IMG/VR virus record: IMGVR_UViG_3300033552_000042
Coordinates: 1 to 30,967 of that record
DNA: 30,967 bases
Reading direction: 5' to 3' (one strand)
DNA from: a virus
In this document: positions 17,084-24,400 of the stretch, piece by piece
Layout of the letters: each line of letters starts with the position of its first letter
Position numbering within the stretch: position 1 is the stretch's first letter
Position numbers and translations under genes: made by a program
The notes under the pieces: model-generated
What the model was told of the DNA's origin: nothing
What the model saw: only the letters and a program-made list of their open reading frames with translations
Database searches by the model: none

Positions 17084-18190
17084 TTATTCACTAACTGGAG
17101 AATCTTCATCATTCTCAACTAAATAATTTATAACCTGGTTGTAATCAACATTTAAAGCATCGTGAATAAATTGTCTATGCTCTTTTTTATAAGTATCTAA
17201 TTCTTCAGGGTTAACATATCCGTGTGGTGTTGAAGCAATTTTACCCATTCTCTCAATACCGTTAACGTGGTTTTTCTCGCATTTAATTTTAACTTCCGTT
17301 CCGTACTGAAATTCTTGCCCTAAAGCGATCGCTTTCAATTTTGAAGTTCCGTGAGTTAAGATCCCACCTAAGTGAATAATAATTCTGGAGTTGAAGAACA
17401 TCATTTCACCACATTTATGCTTAATAACACTTCCATTCATATTATCTAACCATATTTTCTGTACACATACAAATGTATTTGTATATTCTTGGTAATCACG
17501 TCTACTCGCTGGAATTCGGCTAGTTGTTAGTGGTTGAAATACATTCATCGCACCAGCATTCCATTGATTATTTGTCGTTTTAGATGTTGCTGATTGATAC
17601 CCATTTAAAGTTCCGATTGAATCCCAGAAAAATGCGATATTATACGGAAAATCACCTTCAGCTTGCGCGTCAAGTACTTGAGTCATAAATCTATGTACAT
17701 CCTCAATTACTGGCTCATACCTTTGTGCTTTAGTTGTGTTGGTACTTTGTTTATAATCATAAGTTTTATACATCTCATATAGATCTTCAGATTTTACTAT
17801 TGTAAAATTACCTTCATAATCAATTATCTCACCAGTTTCTTCATCAACAACTTCTGTGTATTGCATCCCAATATTTCTAGCATGTTCCCAGTTGAAGTTA
17901 CCTTCAGTTTCAATAATAACTGGCCAGTCACCAATTTTTTGTGCGCCAGCGATACCTTCGTAGAAAGCGGTTGATTTACCAGTGTTGGAAAATCCTCTAA
18001 CCATACTAACATAACCTCTTGGAAACCCTGGAATTTTTAATGCATCATGAAAAGCTTTTGATAATGGAATCCAAGTTAAATCTTTCTCTTTAGCTGTTTG
18101 TGTCAACCCTAATTTAGTTTTAAAAGCGTTCTTATCAAACTCTTTCTTTTCAATTGTTTTTCCCTTTGCTGGGACTTTTTTTAAACTCAT
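17084..18190 (-). CDS. uvsX: RecA-like recombinase, T4 UvsX type (368 aa)
   Basis: A strand-exchange recombinase for recombination-dependent replication and repair. The ATPase core is clear: Walker A GFSNTGKST (66-74), the catalytic glutamate region VIIETEGNFNWEHARNIG (E94/E96), and Walker B NIAFFWDSIGTL (D190). The segment after it (TTNNQWNAGAMN...PLTTSRI) corresponds to the disordered DNA-binding loop. Length is near T4 UvsX (391 aa). The gene lies between the gp32 terminator (18233-18269) and the exonuclease promoter-like element. I see no convincing promoter in the 42 nt before its ATG, so it may depend on read-through. Neighbouring gp32 is its expected functional partner. Confidence 0.93.
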   Translation of the reverse strand: MSLKKVPAKGKTIEKKEFDKNAFKTKLGLTQTAKEKDLTWIPLSKAFHDALKIPGFPRGYVSMVRGFSNTGKSTAFYEGIAGAQKIGDWPVIIETEGNFNWEHARNIGMQYTEVVDEETGEIIDYEGNFTIVKSEDLYEMYKTYDYKQSTNTTKAQRYEPVIEDVHRFMTQVLDAQAEGDFPYNIAFFWDSIGTLNGYQSATSKTTNNQWNAGAMNVFQPLTTSRIPASRRDYQEYTNTFVCVQKIWLDNMNGSVIKHKCGEMMFFNSRIIIHLGGILTHGTSKLKAIALGQEFQYGTEVKIKCEKNHVNGIERMGKIASTPHGYVNPEELDTYKKEHRQFIHDALNVDYNQVINYLVENDEDSPVSE

Positions 18191-18232
18191 TTATTTTGTG
18201 TTATATATCTTTATTTTAAAATAAGAGGAAAA

Positions 18233-18269
18233 AAAAAGTTAAGAGGGTTTTTAATCAACTTAACTTTTT
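18233..18269 (-). terminator. Intrinsic terminator after gp32
   Basis: An 11-bp stem (AAAAAGTTAAG / CTTAACTTTTT on the minus strand) with a 15-nt loop is followed by a long T-tract. It lies 21 nt past the gp32 stop codon and upstream of uvsX. Confidence 0.85.
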
Positions 18270-18290
18270 ATAATCTATTTTTTTTTATTT

Positions 18291-19175
18291 TTAGAATGGA
18301 AGGTCATCACCATCGTCTTCTGGCGTTGAATTGGTTTGTGTAGGGTTACCTAATTCAACTTGTTTACTCATTACTAATTCACTAGTATCTTTTGATTCAG
18401 AAGTGTCGTTACTAGTGTCTAAAGATGATTTAGCAACATAAATGCTTTTATCTTTATCCCAATAAGGAACTTCTCCGTTAATGATTAGTTCTAAATATTC
18501 ATAAGGTTTTACTTTATAAACATCTCTCCATGTTCTACCATCTTCTACCCAACTTTTAGCTAAAGTTTCATCAGTATGAATTGGTGATACATCTTCACCC
18601 ATTACTGAGTTTACCGCTGGACGACCTTTTTGGTCTCTTTGGATATCTAAAGATAAATCTCTACCAGTTGTAGCATGACTAACGTCAGATTGTTTTTTTA
18701 ACATAATGGCCATGATTTTATCATAAACCCCTTGATTAGTATAATCTCTATTGAATCTGAAGAATTTAGTTCCTTCATCTTCTTTTTCTCTATCAATTAC
18801 TTTGATAACGAACATTTCTTTTTGATTATATTTTTTCGCCAATTCTTTATCACTTTCATTTCCAGTAGCTTTAAAAGAAGCTTGTAGCGATTCTCTTAAT
18901 TCACAGAAAGGACATGGTAGACCATCTGTTGCTTTCGGACATAAAAATTTTGGCCATTTTTTGTCAATCTCAATTGAGTGACCTTTAACTTCTTTAAAAA
19001 CTGTCGAACCATCAACTGAAGGGATAATTCTAAATTGTTTAAATTTTTGTTTAATGTTGTCTGGAATCCAAGTTGTAAAATAATTTTTTAAATTCTCTTC
19101 ACTTGAAAGAGTTTTTTTAGCACCAGTGTTTTGATTTTTCTTGTACTGTTCAAGCATCGCTTCGTAAGTCGTCAT
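18291..19175 (-). CDS. 32: Single-stranded DNA-binding protein, T4 gp32 type (294 aa)
   Basis: This protein coats single-stranded DNA at the fork and coordinates UvsX and helicase loading. The gp32 zinc site is intact, with H66, C79, C88 and C91 (GH...WPKFLCPKATDGLPCPFC), nearly the spacing of T4 gp32 (H64, C77, C87, C90). The N-terminal 20 residues are basic and Gln/Lys-rich, in keeping with a cooperativity arm. The C-terminal ~50 residues are acidic and Ser/Thr-rich, ending EDDGDDLPF. That ending is like the bacterial SSB tip DDDIPF rather than the T4 gp32 tail. The gene is flanked by its own promoter-like element and terminator, so it is probably monocistronic, with a ~75-nt leader. Length is close to T4 gp32 (301 aa). 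Confidence 0.94.
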   Translation of the reverse strand: MTTYEAMLEQYKKNQNTGAKKTLSSEENLKNYFTTWIPDNIKQKFKQFRIIPSVDGSTVFKEVKGHSIEIDKKWPKFLCPKATDGLPCPFCELRESLQASFKATGNESDKELAKKYNQKEMFVIKVIDREKEDEGTKFFRFNRDYTNQGVYDKIMAIMLKKQSDVSHATTGRDLSLDIQRDQKGRPAVNSVMGEDVSPIHTDETLAKSWVEDGRTWRDVYKVKPYEYLELIINGEVPYWDKDKSIYVAKSSLDTSNDTSESKDTSELVMSKQVELGNPTQTNSTPEDDGDDLPF

Positions 19176-19251
19176 GTTTTGTTTTTTTTGTTTTTTTATT
19201 ATTATTTATTTATGTATAAGAACCGTTCGGTTAGTTATCTTTTCTATGTAA
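19176..19251 (-). promoter_or_regulatory. gp32 mRNA leader with small palindrome and A-rich unstructured tract
   Basis: The leader between the promoter-like box and the gp32 ATG contains a perfect 12-nt palindrome, AACCGAACGGTT (19221-19232). It is followed by about 45 nt of almost pure A with scattered T and C up to the start codon. In T4, gp32 represses its own translation by binding an A/U-rich unstructured leader next to a folded element. This arrangement resembles that, but the 4-bp hairpin is weak, so an RNA-level operator is only an inference. Confidence 0.4.
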
Positions 19252-19283
19252 CAAAAATATTATTTATATTAACCAAATAAAAG
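19252..19283 (-). promoter_or_regulatory. Candidate early/middle promoter upstream of gp32
   Basis: On the minus strand CTTTTATTT, 15 nt and TATTTTTG are present at exactly the spacing of the exonuclease copy, with shared flanks (ACAAAAC before, GTTA after). The downstream box fits the Bacteroidota TAnnTTTG -7 consensus. Confidence 0.7.
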
Positions 19284-19311
19284 TTTTGTCTATTCTTTTT
19301 TCACTTTTTTA

Positions 19312-20037
19312 TTAAATTTCTTCTTCTTCGAAATCAAAAGAATCTTTAATTTCATTTGGGTTATATTCCCCATCAACCATATCTTGAGTTAATGTGTATT
19401 CATTATCAGATGCTTTGTCCATTACATCATATTGACCTTTTTTATCTTCCCAAAAATCAGTTAATTTTAAATTGTATGGGTATGAACTAAGCGATCTCAT
19501 TTCTAATTTTTCAACTTCTGTTGGGTTTCTTCTTTCAATTTCTTTTTCTAAATTTTCAATTTTAGCCGATATTGAATCCATCTTACCTAATCCAGCAGTT
19601 AATTCTGAAAATTTATTAATTAACATAGCTAATTGTTGGTTTGCTTTATCAGCACTATTCTTAGCTTCTTCAGTCCCTTGAACTAAATCACTTACGTCTA
19701 ATTCAACTTCATCTTCAGCTGGTGCTGGTTCTGGAAGTGGTTCGGCTGCTGGCTCTTCGGCTGAAGCATCCGCATCTGGCTCATCAAAATTAAATTCACC
19801 TTCATCTTCAGCTGGTTCTTCAGCATTTGGAATCTGTGAATCATCACTTGGGCCGTTAGTTTGTGAATCATCATCATTACCTAGTGGTAATTCGTTTTGT
19901 TGTTCTAGATCGTCATCTTCATCAATAATTAAAGTATCATCACTATCCATATCACCGTAGTTTTCTGGCATGTAAAAGTTATACTCGTTTAATTGTTTAA
20001 AACGTAATCTTTCCTCATTTAAAAAATCTTTTTTCAT
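19312..20037 (-). CDS. Highly acidic protein with coiled-coil, candidate prohead core/scaffold-like protein (241 aa)
   Basis: I cannot assign a family. Residues about 30-115 are extremely acidic and of low complexity (DEDDDLEQQ, NAEEPAEDEGEF, SAEEPAAEPLPEPAPAEDE). Residues about 118-175 form a probable coiled coil (TEEAKNSADKANQQLAMLIN ... ISAKIENLEKEIERR). A well-ordered segment follows (SLSSYPYNLKLTDFWEDKKG), and the C-terminus is acidic (DFEEEEI). Acidic, helical, disordered proteins are typical of T4-like prohead cores, and the unit carries a candidate late promoter, so a scaffold or core role is possible. It is not proven. The gene starts 1 nt after the 56-aa gene ends. Confidence 0.8.
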   Translation of the reverse strand: MKKDFLNEERLRFKQLNEYNFYMPENYGDMDSDDTLIIDEDDDLEQQNELPLGNDDDSQTNGPSDDSQIPNAEEPAEDEGEFNFDEPDADASAEEPAAEPLPEPAPAEDEVELDVSDLVQGTEEAKNSADKANQQLAMLINKFSELTAGLGKMDSISAKIENLEKEIERRNPTEVEKLEMRSLSSYPYNLKLTDFWEDKKGQYDVMDKASDNEYTLTQDMVDGEYNPNEIKDSFDFEEEEI

Positions 20038-20038
20038 A

Positions 20039-20209
20039 TTACGTTAATAGTTGTCTACCATCTTCAATGATAACTTTTTTATTTATTTTTTTAACTTCGA
20101 TTAAACTCTTATCTGTTTTAATTAAACAATCAGACCCAGTACAATCTTCTTTCGGTTCAGAAGTACCTAAGAATTTTTCAAGGTTTTTATTCATTTGTGA
20201 ATTTTCCAT
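20039..20209 (-). CDS. Small protein of unknown function (56 aa)
   Basis: A short gene with an ATG at 20209 and TAA at 20039-20041, located 1 nt before the acidic 241-aa gene. It starts MENSQMNKNLEKFLGTSEPK, has two cysteines in CTGSDC, then a basic helix-like segment and the ending KVIIEDGRQLLT. Support for translation is its promoter-like TATTTATA element 16 nt upstream, tight spacing to the next gene and a normal amino-acid composition. It is likely co-expressed with the acidic protein. The function is unknown, and the two cysteines do not form a recognisable zinc site. Confidence 0.7.
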   Translation of the reverse strand: MENSQMNKNLEKFLGTSEPKEDCTGSDCLIKTDKSLIEVKKINKKVIIEDGRQLLT

Positions 20210-20225
20210 CTTAATAATGTTTTAT

Positions 20226-20233
20226 TATAAATA
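20226..20233 (-). promoter_or_regulatory. Candidate late promoter upstream of the 56-aa / acidic-protein unit
   Basis: The minus strand reads AAACTATTTATAATAAAA, with the TATTTATA core 16 nt before the ATG. It shares 18 contiguous bases with the element before gp25. Confidence 0.55.
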
Positions 20234-20259
20234 GTTTGAAAAGAGAAAAAGTTCTTATT

Positions 20260-20844
20260 TTATAGTAAAAAAGGGGTAAATTTTTTATCTTCAACAATAT
20301 CATTAAATAATTTTATTTCACTATTAATGTTATTATAATCAGAGTAAACCGTACTTTTATTAATTAGATTATTTTTCAATTTTACACCATCAAACCCGAT
20401 AAACTCAAAAAAATTTAAATCGATCCCGAAAATTAAATCATCAACATTTAAATAAAACATTTTATTTTTATCTTCAAATAATTTAATAGTTTTACTGGTT
20501 GATATCTTCAAATATATTTTTTTTAATATATTCTTATTATTTGTTATAGGGTCGATGAAAATATATTTCAGCTGCTTGATATATTCGTAGTGACACTTAA
20601 CCATAAAATTAAACATATCATTACTCATGATTTTAGTGTTTTCATTTTTATTAAATGTCCAATAAATTAGATTATTAATTTTTCTATCAAGTACTTTTAT
20701 TTTTGGATATAGTTCTTTAGTTTTAGAATATCCGATAAATAATGTTGGTAGGTTTTTATCTTCTACTGAGTCAATCGTAGGGTAATACTTAAAATTATCA
20801 TTAAATTCTAAATTCCCATTGTAAATTATATTACCTAGAACCAT
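20260..20844 (-). CDS. Unknown protein with its own promoter-like element (194 aa)
   Basis: Unrecognised. The protein is soluble, Lys/Asn/Ile/Phe-rich, with a compact N-terminal part (LPTLFIGYSKTKELYPKIKV, then NNLIYWTFNKNENT) and a C-terminal half with several aromatic residues (FGIDLNFFEFIGFDGVKL). It has no signal peptide or membrane helix, and its two cysteine-free halves show no metal site. It follows the lytic transglycosylase by 44 nt. That gap holds a CTTTT/TATTTTTG element like those of gp32 and the exonuclease, which suggests expression with the replication genes rather than with the tail genes beside it. The ATG lies only 7 nt from the promoter-like box. Confidence 0.78.
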   Translation of the reverse strand: MVLGNIIYNGNLEFNDNFKYYPTIDSVEDKNLPTLFIGYSKTKELYPKIKVLDRKINNLIYWTFNKNENTKIMSNDMFNFMVKCHYEYIKQLKYIFIDPITNNKNILKKIYLKISTSKTIKLFEDKNKMFYLNVDDLIFGIDLNFFEFIGFDGVKLKNNLINKSTVYSDYNNINSEIKLFNDIVEDKKFTPFLL

Positions 20845-20851
20845 TTTATTT

Positions 20852-20883
20852 CAAAAATACTATTTTTTATACTAAATTAAAAG
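20852..20883 (-). promoter_or_regulatory. Candidate early/middle promoter upstream of the 194-aa gene
   Basis: The minus strand has CTTTTAATTTAGT and then TATTTTTG. The distance from CTTTT to TATTTTTG is the same as in the gp32 and exonuclease copies (32-nt element), and ATTTAGT is shared with the exonuclease copy. Confidence 0.6.
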
Positions 20884-20888
20884 ATTTA

Positions 20889-21428
20889 TTACTGATTATT
20901 ATATAATTTTAAAGCTGTGGAATAAATTTCAAAATATTTCTCTGGTGTTCCTTTGGCCCCGTTTCCATTCTCACCATCATAATACGATTTACCTCTATAA
21001 CGAGTTTTACCACCAACAGTAATGGTTTTGGTTAATGGAATAGAGGCCCATTCTGGTGCTAATGCTTGTAATACATTATAAAAATAGTCTCTACCATCAA
21101 TATCATTAATAGATAATCCACCTAACCTTTCCTTTATTTTTCTAATTGCTGCATTATCTTGATTGGTTTTACTTAAAGGGACGTTAACTCCATTATTAAT
21201 CCCAACCCAGGTTTTAGCTATAAATTGATAGCGGCCAGCTGCTGAAGAGACCACAGAGCCTGATGAGACCCAATTATTTAATCCGTGAGCAATAGTGGAA
21301 TTTTCATTCCAGCCAACAATTACTCTATACCCAAAAACAACATCATAACCATTTTGTGATCTACCTAAAGTTCCTTCGCTATACGCTAACAAATCTAAGA
21401 TAGCTAATTCTTTATTACTTAAACTCAT
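20889..21428 (-). CDS. Lytic transglycosylase, lambda R / GH104-like (179 aa)
   Basis: A peptidoglycan-cleaving enzyme related to phage lambda endolysin R, which cuts the MurNAc-GlcNAc bond and forms a 1,6-anhydro product. Conserved landmarks are LDLLAYSEGTLG with catalytic Glu18, GYDVVFGYRVIV, SAAGRYQFIAKTW, NQDNAAIRKIKERLGG and EWASIPL, in the same order as in lambda R (158 aa). There is no signal peptide. The start overlaps the end of the hub gene by 4 nt (ATGA), so it is co-translated with the tail hub protein. It could act as a virion-associated cell-wall enzyme, or as the endolysin. The extra C-terminal part (GENGNGAKGTPEKYFEIYS) is slightly longer than in lambda R. Confidence 0.88.
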   Translation of the reverse strand: MSLSNKELAILDLLAYSEGTLGRSQNGYDVVFGYRVIVGWNENSTIAHGLNNWVSSGSVVSSAAGRYQFIAKTWVGINNGVNVPLSKTNQDNAAIRKIKERLGGLSINDIDGRDYFYNVLQALAPEWASIPLTKTITVGGKTRYRGKSYYDGENGNGAKGTPEKYFEIYSTALKLYNNQ

Positions 21429-24400
21429 GTTTTATTCATTTTACCTAAATATTGTAAACTATTCGGGTAACTCATCCCAATACCTTTATTTAGGATTAAT
21501 CCACCACTAGTTCCAACGCTAGTATCAATATTATTTTCTGCAATATCTTTTTCAACCCTTTCTGGTGGGTAAAATTCAATATGCATATGATTTGAATGAC
21601 CATCCATAGGTTTTACTAATCCTCTTGGATCATCAGACCCATAATAATTATTAAATTCATTAATTAATGTATCATCATTATACCAGAAAACCTTTATAGT
21701 TTTGGTTTTACCGTAACCAACCGATTTAGCTAAATCTAAAGCTAATTTAATGAAAGCTTTATTACCTTCAACCGAGTAATTATCAGAACCACTATTACTA
21801 ATTGTCCCAGTAAAATTTACTAATTCACCCTTTTTATTTTTTACTTTATTACAGATTGGTCTAAAATCAAAAGATAGTCCTTTTTTATGCGACTTATGAC
21901 CTTTGTTATCTGAACCATTCTTAGTAGATAAATCATTATAATAAATAGTATCATTATATTCCGTATTACGAGCGTATTGATACCATTTAGAACCTAATAA
22001 AATTAAGAAATCAACAACCTCTTTAATTCCGTATCTATAAACCGCCCTTCCATTAGAAAATCCTTCGTTTTTACCATTATATCCCTGGACTTCTAATCCA
22101 GAACACACTGGTGGTAATTGCGCTGTTATAAATTCAGAATATTCGCTACTTGGGAAAGTTCCACTATTAGTTAAACCACTTAATGACCCATTATTAATGC
22201 TATCTGTTAAATCACTAAAAAAGGCGTTAAATAATGTTGAATCATCAACCATTTTAGTTTTAACCTCTTTTATTCTAACTCCTTTTAGCGTTGTTATCAT
22301 TGAATTATTCGAAATTCTATGAGCTACTTTAATTATTAAATATAACCCATGGAACATTGGTACATTATCCAATTGGAAGTACATAAATGGTTGAACCATT
22401 ACATTACCCATCATTTCAATATCAACACTGTATGATCTATTTTGATAAACATCAAATAAATTTTGACCAATCCCCTGACCTTTAGTTAATCCATCAGTAA
22501 TTACTAAAGATTCATTAGTATTAGTGAATTCAGATTGATTTAAATTAATACTTTTAAATATACTTTGGTGTTGGTCCCCGAATTTTATTAAAAATACTGG
22601 TATTTTTTTATTATCACCAGAATAACTAGCAAAATCACCACCAACAATCCCTTTGTCAGCTATTCTTGTAACCCCGTTAATATCTTTAACCGTACCTATA
22701 CTAGCTTCATCTCCACCATTTTTATTACCTAAATCTAGTTTATTAGAATACTCACCAACATACATACACACAAATTTAGGCTTCGTTTCTTCAACCATTT
22801 CATTCCATGGTAGTGGTGTAAATACCGCTTCAACATCTGATAACTTAGAGTAGTTTATATAATTTGGTAGTGGCATAAAATTAAAATTATTATCCCCTAA
22901 AACTCTAGAAATATGAGCATATATTGGTTGGTTGTAACTTTCTGTTAATACTTTTGTTATTACTGGTAAATTAATTTTAAATTCATCAGAAATATCATCA
23001 TAAGTTCTACTAATAAAATTGAACGATTGGTATAAAGATTTATCGTTTTCATCACCCTCTAATCTTTTTAAGTAGTTGTAGTTTGATCCGCAAACCCACT
23101 TATCATAAATAGATTTAATATCCTTATAAACTTTTAATCTAATATCCTCACCATTTAATGTTTGAAATACTTCTTGACTAACTTCCGTATTAACAGTTTT
23201 TACTTCTGTTTTAAATTTATCAGCTAATCGATTAAACTCACTAACAAATGCGTCTTTATAAACTTTAAAATGACCTTTATTAACTAATATTTTAGTATCA
23301 GCTGAATAGTTATTATCTACTCTTGGTTGCCAAACTTTACAAGTATTGTTAACCATTAATATAGAAGAAGAGATAAACTTAGTCAACAACTTAGAACCGT
23401 AACCATCTGGTGATAATTCTAAATCAAAATCATATACACTATTATTCTGGAATGTATTTAACCCAAAATTAAGATAATTTTTGAAAAAATTGTTGTTAAG
23501 AATATCTTTACTCTCAGATAAGAATAAATTATTTGGATCAGATTTTATACTTTGATAAAATTCAGTAATTTTACTCCCACTATTATTTTTAAATAAATCT
23601 AATTCACTACTAATTACTGAAAAACCTCCATTAACCCAAGTTTCAAACTGTTCAATGAACTCTCTTTTAACTTGATTAGGTAAATTTAATATAATTGGGT
23701 TAACATCTGGGTAATCAGTAATAATTTCAGATTCTATATTAAAAACCCCTCTATTATAATTTTTTTTATCACTAAATAATAACTGTTTTCTATTTGGCGG
23801 CGTTTCTCCAAAGTAATTATATACAAGTTGAACGCGATGTAAATCTTCGCTAGAATCTGTATAATTTTTATTAAATAAAATTAATTTTTCACCATCAACG
23901 TCAAAAGCTCTTTTTAGAATAGCCCCAATATATAGTACCCACGGATAAGACATCTGAACTAACCCTGATTTAGTATTTAACATGTTAATAAATTTACCAT
24001 CAAATATATCACAATTCTCACTTACTCCATCAAATGGAATTGACGCTAAAAATAAATAAGCTTTACCGTAATTATTTTGATTACGATAAAATGTACTACC
24101 AAATAGAGAAACTTGATTACGGTTACCATTATTAAATTTTAAATCACCAACGTAAAATTTTTCACTAAAATTAGTAAGTATGTGAAAAGTATTATTTAGC
24201 ATATTTCTCCGATAAGATATATTATCTTTTGAATCAATATCAGTATAATTTATTATAGGGTATTCATCACCAGTTAAGGTTTGGTATTTAAGAATTCTAT
24301 ATTTATAATTTTTAATATCAAAAGGACAATTACCAATAATTTTCTCTTTAAATATAGTATATTTTAATTTAGAATCTAAAAAATAACAATTAGCTGGTAT

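Noticed and set aside
17075-17084. Direct repeat TTAGTGAAT at the uvsX stop and in the exonuclease promoter region
   Set aside because: Only about 9-12 bases in AT-rich DNA, one copy coding; not distinguishable from chance.
20845-20888. A terminator between the transglycosylase and the 194-aa gene
   Set aside because: No stable GC-containing stem followed by a T-tract was found; the gap holds only the promoter-like element.
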